Shown here: piece after piece, positions 41,047-50,373 of the stretch
How the letters are laid out: every line of letters starts with the position of its first letter
Numbering within the stretch: position 1 is the first letter of the stretch
DNA from: Zygosaccharomyces rouxii
Lineage: Eukaryota; Ascomycota; Saccharomycetes; Saccharomycetales; Saccharomycetaceae
NCBI RefSeq assembly: GCF_000026365.1
Contig: NC_012992.1
Span: forward strand, 1,178,001-1,242,000
Reading direction: 5' to 3'
Length of the DNA: 64,000 nt
Position numbers and translations under genes: made by a program
The notes under the pieces: generated by a model
The model's input: the letters and a program-made list of their open reading frames with translations, nothing else
What the model was told of the DNA's origin: nothing
Database searches by the model: none

Positions 41047-42768
41047 TTAAAGCTTTGGTTTTGGTTGCGTAGTGGCATCATTATTTAGTATTATGGTACC
41101 ATCGACGTTAGATGGTTGTTGCCCACTTGGTTCTCCAAAAAATACTACAGTTACCGTCAGATCATCTCTATACTTTCTACTGAGTGATGATGGAATGCTT
41201 ACCAGTGTAGACACATATTCCTTGTTACCACCTGAACTTAGGGCGTTACGTATGAGATGGGTAGCGACATTTTTGTCCTCTAGTAAGTATTCGGCGGTAT
41301 TTTTCTTACCCTGCTGACGCTTGTAACGGAATGCAGGTCTCATAGATTCTGAATCTGTAGAGATATCTTTGACCTCTGGTAGCTTCCCCTTGGGAAAAGC
41401 ACAGGGCACCTTAGGTGACATATTTGATTCCATCCAACGTACAACTAATCCCGCAACCTCTTCGTTGCTCAATAATTCGAAAAGACCGTCTGAACCAATG
41501 ACCATAAATTTGGAATTTGGACCAATCTTGGTGGTAGTAATTTCAGGCTTGGCGGTTACATATGGCGGTGTAAGGAAATCACGAGGTTTAGATCTGAAAT
41601 AGATTCTCAAATGTTCTGGTAATTCTGATAAAGTTTTGCCATCGATATCCTTGATTTTGTAGCGGTAATCACCAAATGCCCTCGAAGGTTGTAAAGAACC
41701 AAGAATCCTACCATTACGCACAGCGTTAGGCTCATCTGGATGTTCTGAACGTACTCTTTCCACCTCACTTGGATTATCACCAGTTTGATCTGTTGATAGC
41801 GATTTTACAAACCAATTGTTTTCGCTATCCAATTCACACAACAATGCCCTTGAATCCCCCGTTAATGCAACTTTCAATGTGGAATTTGCAGAATTGTAAA
41901 TACTCAACAGGGCACACGAACCTGATATGGCTGGTAATGCTGCAATCATCGTTTCCTTTGATGGGGACTGGAAGAGTGCCTGTAAAGATCCATAGACGAT
42001 ATCGTTATCCAGTGTTAGAAACCCTTTTTCGATTGCACCATCCATCTTTTCTGATGACGACAAGATATCTGCTCCTTGGGAGTAAACCTGTCCCAATTGG
42101 TGTGCCACATACTGTACTAAATCTTTAGCCAATCGGCTAGACGTAAATGCCCCACTATGTCCGTCAAATACACCAAAGAATGAAAGATCTTCTTCCTCAG
42201 TTTGTCCTGATGCTGTCGTAGATGGTACCGTAACAATCTGTTCCACATGGTTATCCTCTATTGGGTTGTTGGAAGGCAATTGTGAAATATCATAACGAAG
42301 AACACCCTTACCTCTTTCGACTAAATAAGATTGTTGGTGGTTCGTTAGTTTGGCATTAACTTCATTATCACTTAACAACATGATGGATTCTCCTTGACCG
42401 CTACCACCACCATTGTTACCATTCCCACCACCACTATTACCAACAGAACCTGATCCTTGACTATTACTGCGTCCATCGTTGGCACTGCTGGTAAATTGAC
42501 GAATTCCTTTAACAGTATCCAGTGAAACCACATTATTTGGCGAAAGGTAAGAATACGTCAAAACTAGTAATCCACCACCGACAAGGGCAAAGTTCAGTTC
42601 TTTCCCGGAACCAAACAACCCAGACTTGCGAAACGGCTGATTGTGAGTAGACTTCGTTCCCCCAACGAAATAAGTTCTACGGATTAACTTGTTCATATTT
42701 TTCCTCGAAAGCCCCCTGAGAAGGGCTTTGGAAGTCCTCAGAGCTACAGCCTGTGTTACTCGAGACAT
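41047..42768 (-). CDS. PTC5: PTC5, mitochondrial PP2C phosphatase
   Basis: A 573-residue PP2C-type Ser/Thr phosphatase (S. cerevisiae 572). The N-terminus is basic and Ser/Thr-rich without acidic residues (MSRVTQAVALRTSKALLRGL), a mitochondrial presequence, followed by a hydrophobic segment ELNFALVGGGLLVLTYSYL. A Gly/Ser/Asn-rich linker leads to the PP2C domain with metal-binding FGVFDGHSGAF, LTGDSRALL and MVIGSDGLFELLS. Ptc5 dephosphorylates the pyruvate dehydrogenase E1 alpha subunit in the intermembrane space or matrix. It corresponds to YOR090C. Confidence 0.95.
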   Translation of the reverse strand: MSRVTQAVALRTSKALLRGLSRKNMNKLIRRTYFVGGTKSTHNQPFRKSGLFGSGKELNFALVGGGLLVLTYSYLSPNNVVSLDTVKGIRQFTSSANDGRSNSQGSGSVGNSGGGNGNNGGGSGQGESIMLLSDNEVNAKLTNHQQSYLVERGKGVLRYDISQLPSNNPIEDNHVEQIVTVPSTTASGQTEEEDLSFFGVFDGHSGAFTSSRLAKDLVQYVAHQLGQVYSQGADILSSSEKMDGAIEKGFLTLDNDIVYGSLQALFQSPSKETMIAALPAISGSCALLSIYNSANSTLKVALTGDSRALLCELDSENNWFVKSLSTDQTGDNPSEVERVRSEHPDEPNAVRNGRILGSLQPSRAFGDYRYKIKDIDGKTLSELPEHLRIYFRSKPRDFLTPPYVTAKPEITTTKIGPNSKFMVIGSDGLFELLSNEEVAGLVVRWMESNMSPKVPCAFPKGKLPEVKDISTDSESMRPAFRYKRQQGKKNTAEYLLEDKNVATHLIRNALSSGGNKEYVSTLVSIPSSLSRKYRDDLTVTVVFFGEPSGQQPSNVDGTIILNNDATTQPKPKL

Positions 42769-43265
42769 AATAAACCGACAAACAGATTCAATTCTAATTC
42801 AAAAACGTTTGGAAGTGGAAGAAAAAAAAAGCAGTACTAAGTCCTTTATTTCCCCTATATCCTTTCCATGAAACTATAACACAGTTTAACAAAGAATGAA
42901 GTAAAAAAGACTCGGCAAAAAAGCAGGAGGGGGTTATGAGTTATGTTAAGCTAATAACAGTAACAAATATACCTCGAAAACTACCAATCAATAACGAAAG
43001 ATCGGATTCTTCCTTGGATTAAGCATTTTGAAGTTCCGATATTTTGATGTTTTGATGTTTTGATGTTTTCGAAGCCTTTGTGATTTTCATAATCCAACTT
43101 CGTATTACGTGATAGCAAGTCATTGAAAAAAAATTGAAAAAAAAATCGATGAGCTCAAAGAATAAAAGACTACAACTATACAGAACATTTCACTTAATAT
43201 TCTAAACAAATTCAGTTGGCGTTTGTCCAGATTAGTTTATAGAGTCCACTGAAAGAGCCGTCAAT
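42769..43265. promoter_or_regulatory. Divergent promoters of PTC5 and TMA46
   Basis: The 497-bp region has three perfect tandem copies of TTTTGATG (43042-43065), and A runs near 43126-43144. The sequence before TMA46 is A-rich. No gene seen. Confidence 0.45.
43042..43065 (+). repeat. Three tandem octamers TTTTGATG
   Basis: Three exact head-to-tail copies of an 8-bp unit in the PTC5/TMA46 promoter region. The unit resembles no factor site I recognise. Confidence 0.9.
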
Positions 43266-44288
43266 ATGCCTCCAAAGAAGCAGCAGCAGCAAGCTCCAAA
43301 GAAGAAGGAAAATGTCGACAAGACATTTGGTATGAAGAACAAGAATAGATCTACCAAGGTCCAAAGATTCATCAAGCAGGTTCAGACCCAGTCAGATCCT
43401 AAGAAGGAGGAGTTGAAACAAAAGAAATTGGAAGAGAAGAAGAGAAAAGAAGCTGAAGAAGCAGAGCGGAGAGCACTTTTCAACGCAGCTTTGGACCAAA
43501 GAGTGGGTCATGGTGTGGACCCAAAATCTGTGGTATGTGTCATGTTTAAGATGGGTAATTGTAACAAGGGTTCAAAATGTAAGTTTTCACACGATTTGAA
43601 CGTGGGTCGTAGAGTGGAAAAGAAAGATTTGTACCAAGACTCTAGGAAAGAACAAGAACAAGATACTATGGATAAATGGGATGAAGACAAGTTGAGAAGC
43701 GTTATCTTTTCAAAACACGGTAACCCAAGGACGACAACTGATAAGGTGTGCAAATATTTCATCGAAGCTGTGGAAAATGGGAAATACGGCTGGTTCTGGG
43801 TTTGCCCCAACGGCGGTGATAAATGTATGTACAAACACGCTCTGCCGGAAGGGTTTGTACTAAAGACCAAGGACCAGAGGAGATTAGAGAGAGAAGCAGA
43901 AGAATCTCAACCAAGAATTACATTAGAAGAATTTATTGAAACTGAAAGAGGAAAATTGGATAAAACAAAATTGACACCTATTACAATGGAAAACTTTGCT
44001 ATATGGAAGAAGGACCATGTTACAAAGAAATTGAACTTAGAAAAGAAAGAACAAGAAAAGAATAAACCAACAGGTCGTGAAGTCGTTCTGAGATTATACA
44101 TGGACAATAAGAAATTCGATGAAAATGATATTCATGATATGACGAAGGGATCTGAAATTGACCTGACTGAATTCAAGAAGGCTCTTAAGGATGCTGATGA
44201 TGATGGTATCAAAGATTATGGTGATGGTAGTAACCCAACCTTTGAAATCAAACCTGCAAAGGTGGAGCCAAAGACTGCATCTGCCTAA
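43266..44288 (+). CDS. TMA46: TMA46, DRG-family regulatory protein (zinc finger)
   Basis: A 340-residue protein with two CCCH zinc fingers: Cys91, Cys99, Cys105, His109 (CVMFKMGNC...CKFSH) and a second at about 160-190 (CKYFIEAV...[12 protein letters not shown]). A C-terminal DFRP domain follows. The N-terminus is very Lys/Gln-rich. Tma46 binds the GTPase Rbg1 and associates with translating ribosomes. It corresponds to YOR091W and is convergent with APP1. Confidence 0.96.
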   Translation: MPPKKQQQQAPKKKENVDKTFGMKNKNRSTKVQRFIKQVQTQSDPKKEELKQKKLEEKKRKEAEEAERRALFNAALDQRVGHGVDPKSVVCVMFKMGNCNKGSKCKFSHDLNVGRRVEKKDLYQDSRKEQEQDTMDKWDEDKLRSVIFSKHGNPRTTTDKVCKYFIEAVENGKYGWFWVCPNGGDKCMYKHALPEGFVLKTKDQRRLEREAEESQPRITLEEFIETERGKLDKTKLTPITMENFAIWKKDHVTKKLNLEKKEQEKNKPTGREVVLRLYMDNKKFDENDIHDMTKGSEIDLTEFKKALKDADDDGIKDYGDGSNPTFEIKPAKVEPKTASA

Positions 44289-44407
44289 GATGATTGGGAA
44301 GGAGTAAAACATAGAAAACGTAATATCAAGTAAACAAGTATAGTTTTATTTAAACGGAAGAATAGAATTGTATCTAATTACAAAACAAAATAAAACGAAA
44401 AAGAAAA

Positions 44408-46150
44408 TTATTTAGTTATTGAACCTATAGCTTGCATGCTGCTTTCCAGTGATAATTCCGTATCCGTGAAAAACATTAATCGTACTTGACCTTCACCACG
44501 AACCCTCTTCAACTGCTGTAATCCAGCATAAACCCTGTGCCTCCATTGATCTGCTCTTTTATCGAAAAAATTATCGTAGAGATGATACCCATTTTGTGTA
44601 TCTGTCAGTTCTTCGTCGATCCAAGGTGGTTGTGCATTTCTAGGTGGTAAATTTGGTGGAACTGGACGTTGCTTAATATTAAGAGCCGATGGACGTGATT
44701 TTAATACCATTTCCTCTTGTTCAGATGTCAACTGTGGCTTCTTCCTTGGTATAGCTGGCGGTGACCTTTTTTTAATCCCTCCCATGTATTCCTTTTGAAT
44801 CATATCATTAAGTGATTGCATAACTTCAGTTTCTCTAAGGCCCATATCACTTAACGAATTCTTACAACAGCGGATATAGATACCAGCAATTTGATCTGGA
44901 TATTTCAAAAATGCAGAGATGTACGCTTCAAAATCCTGTTCACCAGAATCTCCTACGAGAAAGAACTTCTTTTCAGGGAAGTCTTTCAATATTTGGTTTA
45001 TAGACCCCAGTTTTCTGTCGGCACTTGAACTCCAAAAGCTCGAAAGTAAATTACCAGAATATTGCTTGAGGAACATTGGGCCCCAAGGAAAATTGGCCCT
45101 AATATAGTCTTGTAAAGTATTGTAAAATTGCATCGGTGAATTTGACACATAGAAGAAATCCACATCTCTGCTGTCGCTGAGTGTTCTATACCATCTAGAA
45201 ACACCTTCAATATCCCAACTGGAAAAATCCTGAACAAATACGTTACGGAACATCGACCTCTTATCTCCAGTAACACCTGTATGCTTTATGGTATCATCAA
45301 TATCACTTATTAAACCAAATCCCTGAGGTTTAATGAAATTAGTTGGAAATTCATGCGTAATGACTTTGGGGAAATCGTGTGGGGTATCCACTGTTACTCT
45401 AATGTTTTTTGGTTTGAAACTAGTTCTTAATCTCGTTTCCACATAACCCATATTATCTGTATTAACAAACGTCGTCTCATAAGATCCTTGGCCTTCATCC
45501 GTAAAGGCATCCACAATAATTGGAATGTTGACAATTTTGCGTTCTAGAAAGCCTGCGATACGTTCTTTCAAAGTCTCGTATTCATTTTGTACCATGCTAT
45601 TGTGTATACTCTCAGCATCGTTAGTACCGGTACTTATGCTAGAACCACCAGTCATAGTACTCGCATTATCACTAGAACCATTGCTAACCAGAGATCTAGT
45701 GTCACTTGCTGCAAAGGCGTCGTTCAATTTGGCATCCAGGATTTCTTGATCCATGTCACTAACATTTCGAGGTAATAAATATTGCCTGCATAATGATAAC
45801 AGGATTCTATTTCTTCTACTATGTGGATTACCAGGAGCACAGAGGACAAATCTAACTGAAGTCTCGTAACCCTTGTCGGTCTGCGTGGTATAAGTTGGGT
45901 AAAACACGATGTCAGAATCCAAGGACAAGTTGTAAAACGGTTGATACTCTTCATGACTTCTGAAACTCTCGGTCTTCTGAGATATTGTAGATGTCAGTGA
46001 TGGGAGGTACACATTTTTAGTAGTTTTGACCAAATTCATAAACCGCTGCCTTCTCCCTAGACCTGCAGAAGCAGTGGTGGTGGTAGTACTGGTATGGCTA
46101 TCATTAGTACTGGTGGTACCGGTTGTAAACTCCTCCCCGTAGGCGTCCAT
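44408..46150 (-). CDS. APP1: APP1, actin-patch phosphatidate phosphatase
   Basis: The ATG at 46148-46150 gives 580 residues, like S. cerevisiae (587). The frame is open 59 codons further upstream but begins there with GTG, so the longer version is not supported. The catalytic DxDxT motif of the DUF2183/HAD-like domain is DIDDT starting at Asp283, followed by VGDSGEQD near residue 400. The C-terminal Pro-rich motifs (SPPAIPRKKP, RPVPPNLPPR) suit binding of SH3 proteins of actin patches. App1 makes diacylglycerol from phosphatidate at endocytic sites. It corresponds to YNL094W. Confidence 0.95.
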   Translation of the reverse strand: MDAYGEEFTTGTTSTNDSHTSTTTTTASAGLGRRQRFMNLVKTTKNVYLPSLTSTISQKTESFRSHEEYQPFYNLSLDSDIVFYPTYTTQTDKGYETSVRFVLCAPGNPHSRRNRILLSLCRQYLLPRNVSDMDQEILDAKLNDAFAASDTRSLVSNGSSDNASTMTGGSSISTGTNDAESIHNSMVQNEYETLKERIAGFLERKIVNIPIIVDAFTDEGQGSYETTFVNTDNMGYVETRLRTSFKPKNIRVTVDTPHDFPKVITHEFPTNFIKPQGFGLISDIDDTIKHTGVTGDKRSMFRNVFVQDFSSWDIEGVSRWYRTLSDSRDVDFFYVSNSPMQFYNTLQDYIRANFPWGPMFLKQYSGNLLSSFWSSSADRKLGSINQILKDFPEKKFFLVGDSGEQDFEAYISAFLKYPDQIAGIYIRCCKNSLSDMGLRETEVMQSLNDMIQKEYMGGIKKRSPPAIPRKKPQLTSEQEEMVLKSRPSALNIKQRPVPPNLPPRNAQPPWIDEELTDTQNGYHLYDNFFDKRADQWRHRVYAGLQQLKRVRGEGQVRLMFFTDTELSLESSMQAIGSITK

Positions 46151-46659
46151 CTTGGATTCACCACTAGTTTTGATGGGAACTCTGGGGCTCCTCCTCCTCC
46201 ACTTATTAAACGATAAATTTCTTCTGTAAGTTGGACTAATAGACTGTAACAAATTTGCAGTAGAATTAGAACTCTTGAGTAACAACAAAACGGCAGGTTT
46301 ATTATATTGAATTTTAGTTGGAAACACAGCTGATCAACGCCCTTTATCCGTTTCTTTCGAGCTGTTAAATTGTTTGCTATACGACCCTACAAATGTAAAG
46401 GATCAAACACCTAATGAGGAGGTACCTTTTGCTCAAAATCTGTAGATGTCAACGGACGGTCTAGATGGATTAGAAGTGCTTCTATATCTGATGTACAGCT
46501 TCAAAGGTCGTATGTTAATTCGATGTTAAAAGCGATGTCTATTCTGCGTGGTCCGAGCGAAGGTTTATCACTACCAAGCCTTCATCAATCCTGTTTGCCA
46601 TTCAGATCACTCGAGGAAAAAACGCCGATTGATAATTTGATAGTTGGTAATTGAGGTCT
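46151..46659. promoter_or_regulatory. Divergent APP1/MSF1 promoter region and ancestral block junction
   Basis: This 509-bp gap separates the YNL/YOR/YIL-type block from the YPR/YBR-type block. It contains the ATG-less upstream extension of the APP1 frame (46151-46327) and no mobile element, LTR or tRNA that I can recognise. Confidence 0.5.
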
Positions 46660-48039
46660 ATGCTGAAGTGTTCTACTTTCACAAATGCCTTGAAGGGCAG
46701 TTTAAGGCTCTACAGTGTGGTTTCAGCTCCATTAAATATCTGTGGTAAAAAATATGCTACTGATGAAAAAATGACGAATGTCACTCAGTCGATTGTGGAT
46801 CTAACTGGTCGTGGATTGCATTTGAACGATTCACATCCTGTGGGAATCCTCAGAGATGCCATCGAAACCAAATTGAACTCCACGGATGGTGCATTTAAAT
46901 GCTACAACGAATTCCTACCAGTGGTTTCTGTCCATGAAAATTTTAATTCATTGGGGTTCCCAGCTGATCATCCAGGTAGATCCAAGTCTGATACCTACTA
47001 TGTCAACGGTGATCAACTATTAAGAACTCACACTTCTGCACATGAGATGGAATGTTTTGCCCATATTCGTAATGGTGAATCGAAACAATCAGGATTTTTG
47101 ATATCTGCAGACGTCTACAGAAGGGATGAAATTGATAGAACCCATTATCCAGTCTTCCACCAGATGGAAGGTTGTCGTTTGTGGACTAGAAAACCCCAAG
47201 ATGGTCATATTAAACAACTACAAGATGATTTATCCAAATTAAAATCCCAGTTATCTCAACAAAAGACCAAGATCATTGTAGAGGATGACACTTCGCAGGA
47301 AGGTAATCCAAAACAAGACTATATGAGCCATGATGAAGTTGAGTTATGTTCGCAGCATCTGAAAAGATCTGTTGAATTGGTCGTTGCAGAAGTGTTCGAA
47401 AGAAAACTGGAGAGTATGAGGCGTGAAGAAGGTCTTGAAATCCCCAGTGAATTGAGATGTCGCTGGATCAAAGCCTATTTCCCCTGGACCGCCCCATCCT
47501 GGGAAATTGAAGTCTGGTGGCAAGGTGATTGGTTAGAACTCTGTGGATGTGGTTTAGTACAACAAGAAGTATTGAACAATGCGGGCTTCCCTGCGGAAAG
47601 TACAATTTCATGGGCATTTGGTCTCGGACTCGATCGTATCGCCATGCTTCTATTCGAAATTCCAGATATCAGACTTTTTTGGACCCAAGATGAACGTTTC
47701 CACAATCAATTTGAAAAGGGCTTAATCAGTACTTTCAAACCTTATTCTAAATACCCTGGCAGTACGAGAGACATGGCATTTTGGTTACCAAGTGATAAAG
47801 ATTTTCAAGATATTCACACTAACGACATTATGGAAATTGTAAGAACAGTAGCGGGGGACCTAGTAGAAAATGTCAAACTAGTTGACCAATTTACTCATCC
47901 AAAGAAACTCAAAAAATCGCAATGTTATCGTATCAACTACCAATCGATGGATAGAAATATTACAAATAGCGAGGTCAACGAATTACAGAATGAAGTCGCA
48001 AGACAACTAATAGAAAGATTTGGCGTGGAAATCAGATAG
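46660..48039 (+). CDS. MSF1: MSF1, mitochondrial phenylalanyl-tRNA synthetase
   Basis: The first ATG, at 46660, gives 459 residues (S. cerevisiae 469); an in-frame TTG at 46651 is not the start. The N-terminus (MLKCSTFTNALKGSLRLYSV) is a typical presequence. It is a monomeric class II synthetase with substrate-binding blocks LLRTHTSAHEM, YPVFHQMEG and motif 3 FGLGLDRIAMLLF, plus a C-terminal ferredoxin-fold anticodon-binding domain (YPGSTRDMAFWL to the end). It charges mitochondrial tRNA-Phe. A charged insert (KLKSQLSQQKTK) sits before the QDYMSHDEV region. It corresponds to YPR047W and is followed in tandem by TAH18. Confidence 0.96.
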   Translation: MLKCSTFTNALKGSLRLYSVVSAPLNICGKKYATDEKMTNVTQSIVDLTGRGLHLNDSHPVGILRDAIETKLNSTDGAFKCYNEFLPVVSVHENFNSLGFPADHPGRSKSDTYYVNGDQLLRTHTSAHEMECFAHIRNGESKQSGFLISADVYRRDEIDRTHYPVFHQMEGCRLWTRKPQDGHIKQLQDDLSKLKSQLSQQKTKIIVEDDTSQEGNPKQDYMSHDEVELCSQHLKRSVELVVAEVFERKLESMRREEGLEIPSELRCRWIKAYFPWTAPSWEIEVWWQGDWLELCGCGLVQQEVLNNAGFPAESTISWAFGLGLDRIAMLLFEIPDIRLFWTQDERFHNQFEKGLISTFKPYSKYPGSTRDMAFWLPSDKDFQDIHTNDIMEIVRTVAGDLVENVKLVDQFTHPKKLKKSQCYRINYQSMDRNITNSEVNELQNEVARQLIERFGVEIR

Positions 48040-48356
48040 ATCAAGAAACTCATCAATTTATATCCGTACTGCTCCTGTAAATATAATTATAATTATTCAT
48101 GTAATGATGAATACGCTTACAACTACTGATCACATGTATTTGTAATCTCAATTACCGGTGACCGTTTTCGGCATCTTAGAAAAAGAAAGTCAACATGCAT
48201 TGTCATAATGCACATATATAAGAATACTGCACCTTGAAAACTCAAAAACCATTATATACTTACTACTCATGCATCAACGCTACAGTATCTAGCCTAAACT
48301 CTAAACTCAGTTTTGCTCTATTCTACCTTTTTTCTTTCCTTTATACTGCTTAAACC
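48040..48356. promoter_or_regulatory. MSF1 3' region and TAH18 promoter
   Basis: A 317-bp tandem gap with a CATATATAAG TATA-type element near 48212-48221, about 140 bp before the TAH18 ATG. Nothing else recognised. Confidence 0.35.
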
Positions 48357-50228
48357 ATGGCAGTTAGCAGGACTTCCAAGAAAATAGCTATCTTATATGG
48401 ATCAGAAACTGGTAATTCGCATGATTTCGCTCAGATATTGTCTTTTAAACTACATCGATTGCATTTTACCCATACTTTAAGCTCACTAGCGGATTATACA
48501 CCACAAGACATTTTAAGCTGCCGATATCTCTTCATAATATGTTCTACAACAGGTCAAGGTGAACTACCAAGAAATGTTAGCGAAAGATCTCACGGTAGTG
48601 ATAGACACAATACTATTTGGTCATTTTTAAAAAAGCGAAACTTACCCAATGATTTTTTAAACCACGTTAGCGTTGCATTTTTGGGACTAGGTGATTCTTC
48701 ATATCCGAAATTTAATTATGCTATTAGAATGCTGCACAAGAGGATCGTCAACCAATTGGGCGCTAGAGAGTTATTTGATCGTTTAGAGGCTGATGAGTTG
48801 TCCATGGAAGGAAGTAACAAGGGAACAGGGACAGGTATAGAAACGGTTTACTTCGAATATGAAAAGAGAATTTTGAAATTTTTAACAGAAAGTTTCCCTC
48901 ACAGAAAAGTTGATGGCCAAGTTTTGGAACGCCAGGAGATCCCCGAGGATGTCTACTTAGAGCCTCCTTCCTTCTTAAAATTGGGTTCAAATGAGATCGA
49001 GAGTAATGAGGTGATGTTTGAGGGTGATGAATCTGTAAGGAGAGGGAAAGTTGTTAAAAATGAAAGGATAACGGCACAGGATCATTTCCAGGATGTAAGG
49101 CAGTTTGTGTTTAGCATGGAATTTGAAGAAAAATACTATTCTGCCGATACCGTATCAATATATCCTTGTAATAATGATAACTCCGTAAACAGGTTCCTGG
49201 AATTACAACCTCGTTGGGCAGAAATCGCTGATAAACCATTAGAATTTACTGCAGGTGTACCTAATGAATTGAAAGACGGTGGATTGGTGCGACCTTTGAC
49301 TTTGAGAAATTTGCTAAAGTATCATTGCGATATTGCGAGTATACCAAGAACAAGCTTCTTTATGAAAGTATGGGCGTTTGCAACGGATGTGAGTAGATTA
49401 GAGGAAGGCGAGGAACAGTTGCAACAACAGCGTGAGAAATTGCATCAATTTGCCACAGATCAAGATATGCAAGATTTGTACGATTATTGCAATAAGCCCA
49501 GAAGATCCATTCTAGAAGTTTTGCAGGATTTTCTTTCCATAGATTTGCCCTGGAAATATGCACTAGACTATCTACCACTCATCAAGCCCAGATACTTTTC
49601 CATTTCCAGTGGTCCTTGCGATCCCAACGTAGAACTGACCATAGCCATTGTCAAATATAGAACCATGCTTAGAAAGATTAGAGAAGGCCTTTGCACTAAT
49701 TACCTGACAAGTTTGGTGGAAAATGATGAAATTAGATACAAAGTGCAAAATAAAAACTCTTTCAAGAAGGATGAGATCCGGGGCAAACCAGCAATTCTCG
49801 TCAGTCCTGGTGTCGGTTTGGCTCCTATGATGTCAGTGATTCGTTCAAACATGTTCTCAGATATTCATCTGTTTTTTGGTAATAGGTACATGAATAGTGA
49901 TTTCTTGTACCGAGAGCAATTAGAGAGCTGGAATCAGCAGGGTAAGATCCTTTTGCACACTTGTTTCTCAAGAGATCGGGAAAACTCACCTAATCTTAAA
50001 TACGTTCAAGATATCTTATGGGAAATGGGTGAAACTATTTTTGATTTAATGGTTAACAAAAATGCCGTTTTGTTCCTGTGTGGTAGTTCAGGAAAAATGC
50101 CCGTGCAAGTTAGAATAACTTTGATAGAAATAATAAAGAAGTGGGGGCACTTTAAAAATGATGAAGAGGCACAAAGCTACCTGAAAAAGATGGAAAAAGA
50201 GAATAGGTATTTGCAAGAGACTTGGTAA
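48357..50228 (+). CDS. TAH18: TAH18, diflavin reductase of cytosolic Fe-S assembly
   Basis: This 623-residue NADPH-dependent diflavin oxidoreductase has the same length as S. cerevisiae Tah18. The flavodoxin-like FMN domain begins with LYGSETGNSHDFA and has FLGLGDSSYPKFN near 105. The FAD domain has RYFSISS near 413, and the NADPH domain has VSPGVGLAPMMSV and FFGNRY. Tah18 passes electrons to Dre2 at the start of the cytosolic Fe-S cluster assembly pathway. It corresponds to YPR048W. It is convergent with ATG11. Confidence 0.97.
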   Translation: MAVSRTSKKIAILYGSETGNSHDFAQILSFKLHRLHFTHTLSSLADYTPQDILSCRYLFIICSTTGQGELPRNVSERSHGSDRHNTIWSFLKKRNLPNDFLNHVSVAFLGLGDSSYPKFNYAIRMLHKRIVNQLGARELFDRLEADELSMEGSNKGTGTGIETVYFEYEKRILKFLTESFPHRKVDGQVLERQEIPEDVYLEPPSFLKLGSNEIESNEVMFEGDESVRRGKVVKNERITAQDHFQDVRQFVFSMEFEEKYYSADTVSIYPCNNDNSVNRFLELQPRWAEIADKPLEFTAGVPNELKDGGLVRPLTLRNLLKYHCDIASIPRTSFFMKVWAFATDVSRLEEGEEQLQQQREKLHQFATDQDMQDLYDYCNKPRRSILEVLQDFLSIDLPWKYALDYLPLIKPRYFSISSGPCDPNVELTIAIVKYRTMLRKIREGLCTNYLTSLVENDEIRYKVQNKNSFKKDEIRGKPAILVSPGVGLAPMMSVIRSNMFSDIHLFFGNRYMNSDFLYREQLESWNQQGKILLHTCFSRDRENSPNLKYVQDILWEMGETIFDLMVNKNAVLFLCGSSGKMPVQVRITLIEIIKKWGHFKNDEEAQSYLKKMEKENRYLQETW

Positions 50229-50373
50229 GGTAAATTCGGACAATCCTTGGTTCTTTAATAAGCACCAAGACCAAAAAAGAGTTATAATAACATTATTGGT
50301 TTTTCTCTTTAACTCCTTTTAAATTTTCTAATTAGCATACATATATAATACAACATATTCGCATTACATCCCA

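Noticed and set aside
46151..46327. 59-codon N-terminal extension of APP1
   Set aside because: The extension starts at GTG; the ATG at 46150 gives the length and N-terminus expected of the family.
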